DNA of 64,000 bases from UBA6522 sp965204155 (GTDB taxonomy: Bacteria; Pseudomonadota; Gammaproteobacteria; Steroidobacterales; Rariloculaceae): NCBI GenBank assembly GCA_965204155.1, contig OZ241971.1:4030001-4094000 (forward strand), given 5' to 3'. The translations under genes and the position numbers were made by a program. Below the pieces are notes generated by a model. That model worked only from the letters and a program-made list of their open reading frames with translations, ran no database searches and had not been told where the DNA came from. Of this stretch, positions 45,456 through 54,387 are shown in pieces (position 1 is the first letter of the stretch; each line of letters starts with the position of its first letter).

Positions 45456-46531
45456 CCGAGAGAGCGGAACGATTACAGGAGATGGCGAAGGCGCTTCCGG
45501 ATTCGGTCATCCTGCGCGTCCAGCGGCTCCGCAAGTTCTTCCATCCGAAAGGGGCTGACGTGGTGCGCGCAGTCGACGACATCAGCTTCGACTTGCACCG
45601 CCGTGAAACACTGTCGCTTGTGGGCGAAAGCGGTTGTGGCAAGACTACGGCGGCTCGTGCCATTATCCGTGCCCATGTACCGACGTCGGGCGAAGTCTGG
45701 TTCAGTACGGCTTCCGGCGAAATTGTGAACCTGGCCGGACTCACCGCAAGGCAATTGCGCCCGCTCCGGGCTGAGATGCAGATGATCTTCCAGGATCCGT
45801 ACTCATCGTTGAATCCCCGCATGACGGTTCGCGACATTGTCGCCGAACCGTTGCGGTTGTTCGGCGTAAGGGGTCGACGCGAACTCGATGAAAAAGTAGC
45901 CCATCTGCTTGAGGCGGTCGGCCTGCGGGGCTCGCACATGGGCCGTTATCCCCATGCATTCAGCGGCGGACAGCGCCAGCGTATCGGCATCGCGCGCGCG
46001 CTGGCGCCGAAACCGCGAGTAATCATCGCCGACGAATCCGTCTCGGCGCTGGACGTGTCGGTACAGGCACAGATCCTCAACCTGCTGGTCGAGCTGCAGG
46101 AGCAGCACGAACTGAGTTTCATCTTTGTCGCGCACGACCTGAGCGTCGTGAGACACATCAGTCACCGCGTCGCGGTCATGTATGTCGGGCAAATGGTCGA
46201 GCTGGCGCCCTGCGACGAACTGTTCGAACGGCCGCTGCATCCCTATACGGCGGCGTTGCTGGCGGCGGTTCCGCAACCCGACCCGGAGCAGTGCAGTGTG
46301 TTCGCACCGCCTCCCGGGGAGCCTCCCAGTTCGCGCAACCCGCCGAGCGGCTGTTACTTTCACCCGAGGTGCCCGCATGCCGTTGCCGCGTGCAGGACCG
46401 AGCGGCCGGAGTGGCGGCAAGTGGATTCCGGGCGTTTTGTTCGCTGCCACCTGGCTGAGGAACTTTCGCTGGCAGGTGTCGGTGAGGCCGGCAAGCCGGC
46501 CCGTGTGCAGGAGCAAGGGGACAATGGCTGA
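45452..46531 (+). CDS. Oligopeptide-type ABC transporter ATPase (DppF/OppF family)
   Basis: 359 residues from ATG 45452 in the ATGA overlap. Walker A GESGCGKTTAARAI, the region IFQDPYSSLNPRMTV, signature SGGQRQRIGIARAL and Walker B VIIADESVSALDV are all present. The C-terminal CYFHPRCPHAVAAC tail matches OppF. It works with the preceding ATPase as a heterodimer energising the two permeases. Its end overlaps the binding-protein gene by 8 bases. Confidence 0.93.
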   Translation: MTERAERLQEMAKALPDSVILRVQRLRKFFHPKGADVVRAVDDISFDLHRRETLSLVGESGCGKTTAARAIIRAHVPTSGEVWFSTASGEIVNLAGLTARQLRPLRAEMQMIFQDPYSSLNPRMTVRDIVAEPLRLFGVRGRRELDEKVAHLLEAVGLRGSHMGRYPHAFSGGQRQRIGIARALAPKPRVIIADESVSALDVSVQAQILNLLVELQEQHELSFIFVAHDLSVVRHISHRVAVMYVGQMVELAPCDELFERPLHPYTAALLAAVPQPDPEQCSVFAPPPGEPPSSRNPPSGCYFHPRCPHAVAACRTERPEWRQVDSGRFVRCHLAEELSLAGVGEAGKPARVQEQGDNG

Positions 46532-48599
46532 TCGCTACAGCAGGCGCGAACTCCTGCAGGGCGGTTGCGCGGCGCTTTCGGCGACCGCGCTGTGGTCCTG
46601 TTCTCGTTCAGGCTTCGAAGCCACATCCCAGGCGGTCGCCCTGGACGACGCGGATTTCGGGCCGTACGCGCCGGAATCCGGCAGAATCGTTACCGATCCT
46701 GCGGCTGTGCCCCGGACCTTTGGCGAATCGCCGGCGCTTTCGGAACTCGTGGCTGCGGGCCGGCTGGACCCGGTGGAAGAGCGGATCGGTCGCGATCCGA
46801 TCGTGATCGAACCGCTCCACGAGATCGGCCGCTACGGCGGGACGCTGCGCCGGGCGTTCGTCGGTCCGGGCGATCAATGGGGCCTCGTCCGGATGGCCTC
46901 GGGGCCCGACAGTTTCCTTCACTGGGACAAGGACTGGCGTGCAGTACGTCCCAACATCGCCCGGGATTTCCGCTTCAGCGACGACTACCGGGTGCTGACC
47001 CTGTCGCTGCGCCGCGGCATGCGCTGGTCGGACGGCGCGCCGTTCACGGCGGACGACGTGCTCTTCTGGTACCGGGACCTGTACCTGGACCGGCGAATCG
47101 TCTCCGCGCCCAGCGCGTCGATGCTGATTGACAACCGGGACGTGCTGATCGAGAAGCTGGACGACTTCACGGTCCGGTTCGTCGCCCCGGCGCCGTATGA
47201 AGTCCTGGCCGAGTTGCTTGCCAGCTCGACGGATCTGGGCGGCCTCTCGTTCTATGGCCGGTTCGGCATGGGCGGCTATGCGCCAAAGCATTACCTGTCG
47301 CAGTTTCATCCGAAATACCGATCCGAGAGCGAGGTCAGCGCCGTCGCCCGGGAACAGGGCTTCGCGAACTGGTCGATCTACCTGCGCAACCGCAACGACT
47401 GGTCGCTGAATCCGGAATTGCCCGTACTGTCCCCATGGCGCGTGGCCGAACCCATCAACTCGCAGAATTGCCGGCTCGAGCGTAATCCATACAGTGTGTG
47501 GGTCGATTCTGCCGGCAATCAGCTGCCCTATATCGACAGCATCAAGAACATTCTCTGCGCCAACGCCGACGCGGTGAGCTTCAAGGCGGTGGCCGGGCAG
47601 CTCGACTTTCAGAACAGGCACCTGCAGATCGAGCAACTGCCGTTCCTGCTGAGCAATCGCCGGCGCTCCGACTACAACATCTATCTCGACCCCAACGAGG
47701 GAACGGATCTCGGCATACGCGTCAACCTGAGCTATCGCGGAGACCCGGAGATTGGGGAGTGGCTCGGGAATCCCGATTTCCGGAGGGCCCTGTCTCTGGG
47801 GACCGATCGGCGGGAAATCAACGAGACCCTGATGCTCGGGCTCGGCCGCCCGTCCGCGTCGGTGCCTGCGGTGACCAACCGCTACTACCCAGGCGATGAA
47901 TGGGTTACGAGATGGGCGAGTCACGATGTCCTGCAGGCCAACCGGCTCCTCGATGAACTGGGCCTGAGGGAGCGTGACGAGTCCGGATACAGGCTTCGCA
48001 GGGACGGCACGGGACGACTGCAACTCAATTGCGTGACCGCGGTATCGCACTTCGATTACACGGGCGTTGCGGAGATGATTCGCGAACAGTGGCGCATGAT
48101 CGGGATCGATCTGGACGTGGAAATCGTCGACCAGGTTCTTTACAACCAGCGCAGCATGTCCGGCGAAGTACAGCTCGGCGTCATGCTGACCGGTAGCGAG
48201 GACCCCTATGTCAATCCCGATTTGCTGTTCCCGTATACGACGGTCGGCTTTGGTGCGATCATGGGCGTGGATTTCGCGCAGTGGTTCCGGTCCGGCGGCG
48301 CAGCCGGGGTGCGGCCTCCGGACGAGATCGTGGAGATGATGGATCTCTGGCAGGAAGGGCGCCGGTCGGCCAGCGAGGCACGCGTGGCGATAGGCAAGGA
48401 GTTGCTCAGGCGCCATGTAGACCTCGTAATCAGCATCGGCCTCGTCTCCAATGCCTATTCCATGCACGGAATCCACCTGGCCAGGAAGAATCTGGGCAAT
48501 GTCCCGAGACGTGTCGTCAACACCCAGATAGTATTGACGCCGTCGACGGGGTTGCCCATGACGTTTCATTACAGGGAAGGGGATGACAATGACGCTTGA
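46524..48599 (+). CDS. ABC transporter substrate-binding protein, family 5
   Basis: 691 residues, longer than the usual 500-550. The N-terminus has both a twin-arginine feature (YSRRELLQGGCAALSATA) and a lipobox-like LWSC near residue 28, so it is probably an exported lipoprotein. Family-5 blocks are RPNIARDFRFSDDYRVLTLS and LRRGMRWSDGAPFTADDVLF. Long versions like this occur with YejA-type and other non-dipeptide importers. The bound solute is unknown; the neighbouring catabolic genes suggest a small organic acid, amide or peptide derivative. Overlaps the following membrane-protein gene. Confidence 0.9.
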   Translation: MADRYSRRELLQGGCAALSATALWSCSRSGFEATSQAVALDDADFGPYAPESGRIVTDPAAVPRTFGESPALSELVAAGRLDPVEERIGRDPIVIEPLHEIGRYGGTLRRAFVGPGDQWGLVRMASGPDSFLHWDKDWRAVRPNIARDFRFSDDYRVLTLSLRRGMRWSDGAPFTADDVLFWYRDLYLDRRIVSAPSASMLIDNRDVLIEKLDDFTVRFVAPAPYEVLAELLASSTDLGGLSFYGRFGMGGYAPKHYLSQFHPKYRSESEVSAVAREQGFANWSIYLRNRNDWSLNPELPVLSPWRVAEPINSQNCRLERNPYSVWVDSAGNQLPYIDSIKNILCANADAVSFKAVAGQLDFQNRHLQIEQLPFLLSNRRRSDYNIYLDPNEGTDLGIRVNLSYRGDPEIGEWLGNPDFRRALSLGTDRREINETLMLGLGRPSASVPAVTNRYYPGDEWVTRWASHDVLQANRLLDELGLRERDESGYRLRRDGTGRLQLNCVTAVSHFDYTGVAEMIREQWRMIGIDLDVEIVDQVLYNQRSMSGEVQLGVMLTGSEDPYVNPDLLFPYTTVGFGAIMGVDFAQWFRSGGAAGVRPPDEIVEMMDLWQEGRRSASEARVAIGKELLRRHVDLVISIGLVSNAYSMHGIHLARKNLGNVPRRVVNTQIVLTPSTGLPMTFHYREGDDNDA

Positions 48600-48993
48600 C
48601 GTAACGCTGCACACCATTCATCTGGTCTTTGCCATATTCTGGTTCGGATCGTACATGTGGTCCGAGTTGATTCTCTGGCCGCAGATGCAGAAGGCGGGCC
48701 ACCTCGAAGCCGTCCAGGGCGGTCTTCGATCGGTGGCCGTGCGCCAGATCACGGCAATCGGAATCGTCGGGACCATCCTCAGCGGGTATATCCGCGGCGT
48801 GGCCGGCGGGGTTTTCGATCGCATTTACACTCCCTATGGCGCCATGTTCCTGGTCTCGGCCGTAGTCGGCGTGTGGATGGTCGCCTGGTGGTCGACCTTC
48901 CCGGTCCGATCGCTGAAGTGGGGCTGGCGCGCCTATTACAGCGGATTCTGGGTGCTGTTCGCGATGATGGTAGGGATGCGCTTCGCTCAATGA
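48583..48993 (+). CDS. Small membrane protein, four segments
   Basis: 136 residues with four hydrophobic segments at about residues 7-25, 52-68, 84-102 and 115-132. I do not recognise the family with certainty; the first segment HTIHLVFAIFWFGSYMWSEL recalls CopD/DUF2269-like membrane proteins with a conserved His. ATG 48583 overlaps the end of the binding-protein gene and has AGGGAAGGGG before it; ATG 48589 is an alternative. Last intact gene of the transporter operon, so it may assist transport. Confidence 0.75.
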   Translation: MTMTLDVTLHTIHLVFAIFWFGSYMWSELILWPQMQKAGHLEAVQGGLRSVAVRQITAIGIVGTILSGYIRGVAGGVFDRIYTPYGAMFLVSAVVGVWMVAWWSTFPVRSLKWGWRAYYSGFWVLFAMMVGMRFAQ

Positions 48994-49008
48994 GCCGGCG
49001 GCTTTCCG

Positions 49009-49095
49009 GCCGTTTTTCTGCTTTCCGACGCGGCAAGCTACGTGACCGGACAGAGCGTGCGGGTCGACGGCGGGCTGACGAAGTCGGTTCCTTGA
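49009..49095 (+). pseudogene. C-terminal relic of a short-chain dehydrogenase
   Basis: The frame reads AVFLLSDAASYVTGQSVRVD then GGLTKSVP and a stop. FLLSDAASYVTGxxxxVDGG is the C-terminal signature of classical SDR enzymes. No Rossmann fold or active site remains, as the upstream sequence is the end of the small membrane-protein gene. The lost gene could have been the 2-keto-3-deoxy-L-fuconate dehydrogenase missing from the fucose pathway, but nothing proves that. Confidence 0.82.
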
Positions 49096-49171
49096 CGGGT
49101 CGGGCGAGTCTGTTGCCCACGCTGCATAACATATTGAGAATTCGTCAACAACCAGACATGGGTTTTGGCAC

Positions 49172-49189
49172 TATACTCATGAAGTCATG
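49172..49189 (+). promoter_or_regulatory. TATACT box plus CATGA-AG-TCATG operator
   Basis: TATACT (49172-49177) is directly followed by the full palindrome CATGAAGTCATG (49178-49189), 65 bp before the membrane-protein start. Same geometry as at 19692-19709. It ties the 49-kb region to the presumed sulfatase regulator. Confidence 0.55.
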
Positions 49190-49253
49190 CGCTTGTCGGC
49201 GGTACTGTATCAAGCGTCGCGACTTTTCCGGCACACCCAGGGAATAGATATCG

Positions 49254-49688
49254 ATGTCATCTGCTACTGACGCAGCCGGAAATCCCGGCATGGCAAAGTT
49301 GACCCGCTGGATCGTGGCAGTACACCTGCTGATCGTGATCGTGCATATGGCGGCAGCGATCGCCTTTGTCACCGGAGTTGCCCTGGTCAGCGGAGAGGCT
49401 GCAACGGCTTATCTCCTCCACGCGAGGCTGGCGTGGGTGGTGCTGGCGCTGGGGATCGTGCAGGCACTGGCGGTATTCAACCCGGCTCTGCCCACGCTGC
49501 AATGGATGTACAGGGTTTTTGCCATCCTTGTCGTTATCGGCGAGGTGCTGGAATTGTTTGTCATACCACGCGGACATGTCGATTACCACGTCACTGTCGC
49601 GATGGTCGTATGGGGCTGCGCGCTGGCGCTCTACGTGCGCATGCTCGACCCGCAGTGGACGGCTGCTGCGGCGTCCGGTACCAGTTAG
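49254..49688 (+). CDS. Hypothetical membrane protein
   Basis: 144 residues with four hydrophobic segments (about 16-42, 54-74, 80-100 and 108-128), the last three short and flanked by charged residues. I do not recognise a family. ATG 49254 is the only reasonable start. It precedes the ThDP enzyme gene by a short gap and follows a -10/palindrome unit, so it may be the first gene of the operon that runs to 59.25 kb. Confidence 0.65.
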   Translation: MSSATDAAGNPGMAKLTRWIVAVHLLIVIVHMAAAIAFVTGVALVSGEAATAYLLHARLAWVVLALGIVQALAVFNPALPTLQWMYRVFAILVVIGEVLELFVIPRGHVDYHVTVAMVVWGCALALYVRMLDPQWTAAAASGTS

Positions 49689-49732
49689 CCGAACTTCCAA
49701 TGTCCGGAGACTGGCCTAAGGGGATGCCGGCG

Positions 49733-51508
49733 ATGGATGGCGCGACACTGATCGTCCGAATGCTCGAGGCCTACGGCGTCGAGGTCGTGTTCGGCGTGCC
49801 CGGCGAGACGAGCATCCCGCTATACCGGGCGCTGGCAGATGACGATTGTTCGATCGAGCATGTAATGGCGCGCGACGAGCGAACCTCGGGCTTCATGGCT
49901 GACGCCTACGCCCGTGTCACGCACCGCCCCGGTGTGGTCGAGTTTCCCAGCGGCGCCGGCCCGCTCTACGGCCTCGCCGCCGTGGCGGAAGCCAACGAGT
50001 CGGCGGTGCCGATGATCGCCATCACCAGCGACAATTCACTCGCCGTGGAGGGCCGGGGATTCATCGCCGAACTGGACTGCCAGCGGCTGTTTCAGCCCGT
50101 GACCAAGGCGTCGATCATGCTGAAGTCCGCGCGCAAGATTCCCGAGACGATCCGCAACGCGTTTCGCATCGCGACCACGGGCCGGGCAGGGGCCGTACAT
50201 ATCGCCATTCCCGACAACATCTACTCCGAGCAGGTGCAGCCCGGCGACGTGTCAATGCACGTCGATACAGCCTGCAAGGCGGCGCCCGCGAACCCGTGCG
50301 GTCCGACCGGCGACAAGCTGGTACAGGTTCGGGACGCCCTGGCCAGGGCGCGCCGTCCCCTTGTCGTCGCCGGCGGCGGCGTCAACCGCTCGGACGCCCG
50401 AGCGGCGCTGACCGAATTTGCGGAATTGCATGAAGTACCCGTCGTCACCTCAATGACCGGGCAACAGTCCATCGGCGATACCCATGAACTGTCCATCGGC
50501 ATCATCGGCGACAATGGCTTTCATCCCCATGCGAACCGTGCCCTGGAGGAGTCGGACCTGCTCATCTACGTCGGGTGCCGGATGGGCTCGGTCGTCACCA
50601 TCGGGTGGTCGTTTCCGGCGCCGGACCCGGACAGGCAGATCGTACACGTTGACGTCGATCCGGAGGTACTGGGCCGCAATACCCGCGACGCGCTCAATAT
50701 CGTCTCCGATGCAGGGGAATTCTTCCGCCAACTGGTTGCGCTGGGCAGTCTGAAGACAGCGAATGCGGATCCGTCGTGGTCCGCCCTGCTCAATCGATGG
50801 CGACGGCAGTTCTGGGACCATGCCAATTCCGGGGCAGGCAGCAGCGGGACGAGCGGCACGCTGAATCCCTCGGCGGTCATCCAGTCGCTGGGTCGCCGCA
50901 TCAGCGAGCCGCAACTGGTGTTCGTGGACCCCGGTACGCCCACCCCGTACACCTGCCGCTACCTGTGCCTTTCGGACGATGCGTCCCGCGTCATCATGAA
51001 CCGGTCCTACGGCGGTCTGGGCTACGCCATACCCGGCGTGATTGCCGGCTGGTACGCAGACCGCGCGAACCGGCCGATCGGTTTGTTCGGCGACGGCTCG
51101 CTGGGCATGTCCGCCGGCGATCTCGAGACCGTTGTCCGTTTGGGCATCCCGGCGATCCTCCTGCACTTCAACAACTCGACATTCGGCTGGATCGACGCGC
51201 ACACGACGGTGGTGCGCGGCCTTCAGGCCGAGCCACTTCAATTCGACCGGTCGGACTGCGTGGGCATGGCGGCGTCCTATGGGTTCCTCGGCGTTGGCGT
51301 GCATCGCCCGGAGGATCTGGAACCGGCGCTCGACAAGGCGTTTGCGCACGATGGGCCGGTATTCGTGGATTTGCACGTAAGGACCTGTGCCGAGGAGATT
51401 CCCCCCGTGTACACGTGGATAAAGCGCAGCGGGCTGGATCCGCTGGCGGTGGGCGGATCGCGTCTCGACGCTGACATCGCCGCGCAACCTCTCAAGCGAA
51501 CGGCCTGA
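49733..51508 (+). CDS. Thiamine diphosphate-dependent enzyme, acetolactate synthase-like
   Basis: About 591 residues from ATG 49733, chosen because AAGGGG lies 9 bases upstream; ATG 49724 and 49700 are in frame. FGVPGETSIPLYRAL has the catalytic Glu25 that activates ThDP. The central domain holds VVAGGGVNRSDARAAL and the C-terminal ThDP site reads GLFGDGSLGMSAGDLETVVR to HFNNSTFGWI. The family includes acetolactate synthase, glyoxylate carboligase, benzoylformate and oxalyl-CoA decarboxylases; residues seen do not decide among them. No small regulatory subunit is nearby, which argues against biosynthetic acetolactate synthase and for a catabolic role. Confidence 0.88.
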   Translation: MDGATLIVRMLEAYGVEVVFGVPGETSIPLYRALADDDCSIEHVMARDERTSGFMADAYARVTHRPGVVEFPSGAGPLYGLAAVAEANESAVPMIAITSDNSLAVEGRGFIAELDCQRLFQPVTKASIMLKSARKIPETIRNAFRIATTGRAGAVHIAIPDNIYSEQVQPGDVSMHVDTACKAAPANPCGPTGDKLVQVRDALARARRPLVVAGGGVNRSDARAALTEFAELHEVPVVTSMTGQQSIGDTHELSIGIIGDNGFHPHANRALEESDLLIYVGCRMGSVVTIGWSFPAPDPDRQIVHVDVDPEVLGRNTRDALNIVSDAGEFFRQLVALGSLKTANADPSWSALLNRWRRQFWDHANSGAGSSGTSGTLNPSAVIQSLGRRISEPQLVFVDPGTPTPYTCRYLCLSDDASRVIMNRSYGGLGYAIPGVIAGWYADRANRPIGLFGDGSLGMSAGDLETVVRLGIPAILLHFNNSTFGWIDAHTTVVRGLQAEPLQFDRSDCVGMAASYGFLGVGVHRPEDLEPALDKAFAHDGPVFVDLHVRTCAEEIPPVYTWIKRSGLDPLAVGGSRLDADIAAQPLKRTA

Positions 51509-51533
51509 TGCAGGCTGAAAGGCAACCAGGGCG

Positions 51534-52772
51534 ATGACCACGGCAGACGAATCGGCGGGCAACGGCCCTGCGCAAGCGAATTCGGCGGGGAGCAAGGGCT
51601 CCGCGTTCGAGGTCCTCAGGATCTTTACGGGGCTCGGATTCACGTGCTTCGGCGGTCCTATTGCGCATCTGGGGTATTTTCGAACGGAATTTGTCACCAA
51701 ACGCAAGTGGCTCAGTGAAAGCGCGTACGCGGATCTCGTCGCGCTCTGCCAGTTTCTGCCGGGCCCCGCCTCCAGCAAGGTCGGCTTCTCGCTGGGACTG
51801 TTGCGCGGCGGCTACTGGGGCGGGTTCATGGCCTGGCTGGGTTTCACCCTGCCGTCCGCGGTTCTGCTGGTGCTGTTCGCCTACGGTACCGGGTTCATCG
51901 CCGAGACGGCGGCGGGGCAGGGCCTCATCCGCGGCCTGAAACTTACCGCGGTGGCGATCGTCGCCCATGCCGTCCTGGGCATGGCGCGTGCCCTCACGCC
52001 CGATGCAACGCGTGCATCCATCGGCGCCCTGGCGGCAGTCATCGTCCTGCTCGCACCCACATCCATCGGCCAGATCGCGGCGATCGTCTTTGGCGGCGTG
52101 CTGGGCTGGCGGTTGTGCGGGGGCGAACTCAATGAGCAACCGGAGGTTCTTGATTTCTCCGTGTCGCGACGCGTGGGCATCGTTTCGACGGTGCTGCTGG
52201 CCGTCCTGCTGGGCGCCGCGCTGGTGCCGCTCCCCGATTCCGGTTACTCGATGTTCAACGCCTTCTTCCGTTCCGGTGCACTGGTCTTCGGTGGTGGACA
52301 TGTCGTGCTGCCGCTTCTCAATGAAGCCGTGGTCGCGCCGGGTTGGGTCGGCGAGGAGGAGTTTCTCGCCGGATACGGCGCGGCGCAGGCCGTGCCGGGG
52401 CCGCTGTTCACGTTTGGCGCCTACCTGGGTGCCGTTGCCACCGCGCCTGTCATCGGCCCGGCAGCCATCGCGATCGGCCTGTTTGCGATTTTTCTGCCGG
52501 GCATCCTGCTGCAACTGTCGGCGCTGCCTTTCTGGAATGCGTTGCGGGGGCGGCCGGTTGTGCAAGCCATGATGCGGGGAGTGAACGCGTCAGTGGTCGG
52601 AATTCTGGGTGCCGCGCTCTATACGCCCATCTGGACCAGCGTGGTGGTTCAGCCGGCGGACTTCGCCGTGGCGCTGATCGGCTTCGTGCTGCTGCTGGCC
52701 TGGCGGGCTCCGGCGCTCGCCGTCGTGGCTTTCTGTGCGCTGTCGGGAGTCGCGCTGTCCTTGATGGCCTGA
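51534..52772 (+). CDS. Chromate transporter (ChrA/CHR) family protein
   Basis: 412 residues, two homologous CHR halves. The first has FTCFGGPIAHLGYF and ALCQFLPGPASSKVGFSLGL; the second FRSGALVFGGGHVVLPLL and AQAVPGPLFTFGAYLG. About ten membrane segments. The family exports chromate but many members lie in unrelated metabolic operons and probably move other anions. The setting between a ThDP enzyme and MmgE/PrpD, with no ChrB regulator, suggests export or uptake of a pathway acid. Four bases before the next gene. Confidence 0.85.
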   Translation: MTTADESAGNGPAQANSAGSKGSAFEVLRIFTGLGFTCFGGPIAHLGYFRTEFVTKRKWLSESAYADLVALCQFLPGPASSKVGFSLGLLRGGYWGGFMAWLGFTLPSAVLLVLFAYGTGFIAETAAGQGLIRGLKLTAVAIVAHAVLGMARALTPDATRASIGALAAVIVLLAPTSIGQIAAIVFGGVLGWRLCGGELNEQPEVLDFSVSRRVGIVSTVLLAVLLGAALVPLPDSGYSMFNAFFRSGALVFGGGHVVLPLLNEAVVAPGWVGEEEFLAGYGAAQAVPGPLFTFGAYLGAVATAPVIGPAAIAIGLFAIFLPGILLQLSALPFWNALRGRPVVQAMMRGVNASVVGILGAALYTPIWTSVVVQPADFAVALIGFVLLLAWRAPALAVVAFCALSGVALSLMA

Positions 52773-52775
52773 GCG

Positions 52776-54131
52776 ATGAAGTACGCGTTCGCCGACGCCG
52801 TCCTTGGCCTGCGCTTCGAGTCACTCGAACCGACCGTGGTGGAACAGGCGAAGCGAGTCTTTCTCTATCACGTCTGCACCGCCTTCATGGGGCGTCGGGC
52901 GGCAGAGTTGAATCCGTCGACCGGGTTCGCGGTGATCGCGGGGCTGGGCAATCCGCCGGGCCCGTGCACGGTCATCGGACAGGATCTCAGGCTGGCGGCA
53001 ACCGATGCGGCCTACCTGAATTGCCACCTGATCGGCGGCGGCGGATACGACGACGTCATCTTCCCTGCGGGCATGCATGCCGGACTCATGATCATTCCGG
53101 TGGCCATGGCAATGGCCGAGGGGCAACGAGCGTCGGGACCGGAATTCATCGCGGCGCTGGTCACAGGATACGAGATCCTCGGCAAGATCGGCCAGTGGAC
53201 CTGGTCCGAGGCAAGTCCGCGACGGCCCGGCCCCGTATTCGGTCCCATGGCAAGCGCAGGTGTCTGTGCGCGGCTTCTCGGTCTGGACCGAGAGCAGACG
53301 GCGAATGCCATCGGCTACGCGGCGCACGCCGGCATGGGACTGCCCTGCAACCTGAATACGCAGATCCATGCGATGGCCTGCCGGGCGGGCATCATGAGCG
53401 CGCTTTACGGCGGGGCAGGGGGGGACTGTCCCGACGATATTCTCGAAGGCCCGCTTGGGTTTTACCGCACGTTCTTCGGCGCCAGTCCCGGTTCGGCGGC
53501 GGAGGTGCTTGAGGACTTTGGCAGAAACCACGCGATCATGGCGTCCCGGGAAAAGCGCTACCCGGGCACGATGCTCAACCTGGTGGCGGTGGAAAAAACC
53601 CGGGTACTCGTCATGAGGCACGGGCTGTCGGCCGAGAACGTCGCGTCGGTGACGTTGCAGCTTTCCGAGCAGCGCCGGCGACATCCCACCGCGCAGCTTC
53701 GTCCGCCGTACGCACGGCCGCTGGAAGCGTTTGCCTCGTGCCATTTCCTGATCTCGCTGCTGCTGCTGGACGGCGATATCCGCGAAGATCTGCGTTGGGA
53801 AGCAAAGGATGATCCGGACGTGCTGGAAATCGCGCGCCGGGTGGATACGAGCTTCGTCGAGCACCCCAACCCGATCTACGCGCGGGTCACCATCAGGACG
53901 ACAGATGGGCGGGTCTTCAAGGCTGAAGGTGACGATCATGTTTTTCCGCCGCTCGATGCGGCGGAACTGCTGCGCAAGCATGCCCGCGGCGTGCTCTCCG
54001 CAGAGCGCATCGACCGGCTGGTCGAGTCGGTCGCGCGGCTTGAGACGAAGGACGACGCTTCGGAAGTTTTCGGCCTGCTGATGCCGGATGTGGAACGTCG
54101 GCAGGCACGCATCAGGATGCAGGCAAGCTAG
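52776..54131 (+). CDS. MmgE/PrpD family protein
   Basis: 451 residues. Blocks include RVFLYHVCTAFMGR, LNCHLIGGGGYDDVIFPAGM, HAGLMIIPVAMAMAEG, VTGYEILGKIGQWTWSEA and GYAAHAGMGLP. The NEHYPGT-type stretch reads REKRYPGTMLNLVAVE. It is the most divergent of three paralogs in the window and differs at the HAGMGLPCNLNTQIHAMACR stretch, where the others have HTAMGxAExDxGPxxHxY. This may reflect a different substrate. In an operon with the ChrA-type gene (3 bp upstream) and the lipoyl domain (9 bp downstream). Confidence 0.87.
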   Translation: MKYAFADAVLGLRFESLEPTVVEQAKRVFLYHVCTAFMGRRAAELNPSTGFAVIAGLGNPPGPCTVIGQDLRLAATDAAYLNCHLIGGGGYDDVIFPAGMHAGLMIIPVAMAMAEGQRASGPEFIAALVTGYEILGKIGQWTWSEASPRRPGPVFGPMASAGVCARLLGLDREQTANAIGYAAHAGMGLPCNLNTQIHAMACRAGIMSALYGGAGGDCPDDILEGPLGFYRTFFGASPGSAAEVLEDFGRNHAIMASREKRYPGTMLNLVAVEKTRVLVMRHGLSAENVASVTLQLSEQRRRHPTAQLRPPYARPLEAFASCHFLISLLLLDGDIREDLRWEAKDDPDVLEIARRVDTSFVEHPNPIYARVTIRTTDGRVFKAEGDDHVFPPLDAAELLRKHARGVLSAERIDRLVESVARLETKDDASEVFGLLMPDVERRQARIRMQAS

Positions 54132-54140
54132 AGGTTCGAT

Positions 54141-54380
54141 GTGAGTACAGAGATTGAGGTGCCCGAGTTGGGCGAGGGCATATCCGAAGTCACGATCATG
54201 AGGTGGCTCAAGGGGATTGGCGATGCCGTCGAGGCAGGCGAAGCGATCGCGGCGGTGGAGACGGACAAGGCGAGCATGGAGATTGAGGCGCCCGTATCGG
54301 GCACGCTGACCGAACTGCTGGCCGACCCGGGCGATTCACCGGAAGTCGGCGATACTATCGCACGCATGGAATCTGGGTGA
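54141..54380 (+). CDS. Stand-alone lipoyl/biotinyl carrier domain
   Basis: 79 residues from GTG 54141. The sequence VPELGEGISEVTIMRWLKGI and the ETDKAS lysine motif (Lys44) are those of E2 lipoyl domains of 2-oxoacid dehydrogenases; DKAS rather than MKM makes lipoylation more likely than biotinylation. No E2 catalytic core follows and no E1 or E3 gene is near. Between MmgE/PrpD and Ldh-family genes, it may carry an acyl or aldehyde group made by the ThDP enzyme at 49733. GAGGTTCGAT lies just before the start. Confidence 0.85.
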   Translation: MSTEIEVPELGEGISEVTIMRWLKGIGDAVEAGEAIAAVETDKASMEIEAPVSGTLTELLADPGDSPEVGDTIARMESG

Positions 54381-54387
54381 GGACAAC

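Noticed and set aside
46608..48617. Long antisense open frame opposite the binding-protein gene
   Set aside because: No family motif, and it mirrors a well-supported gene in high-GC DNA where antisense frames stay open by chance.
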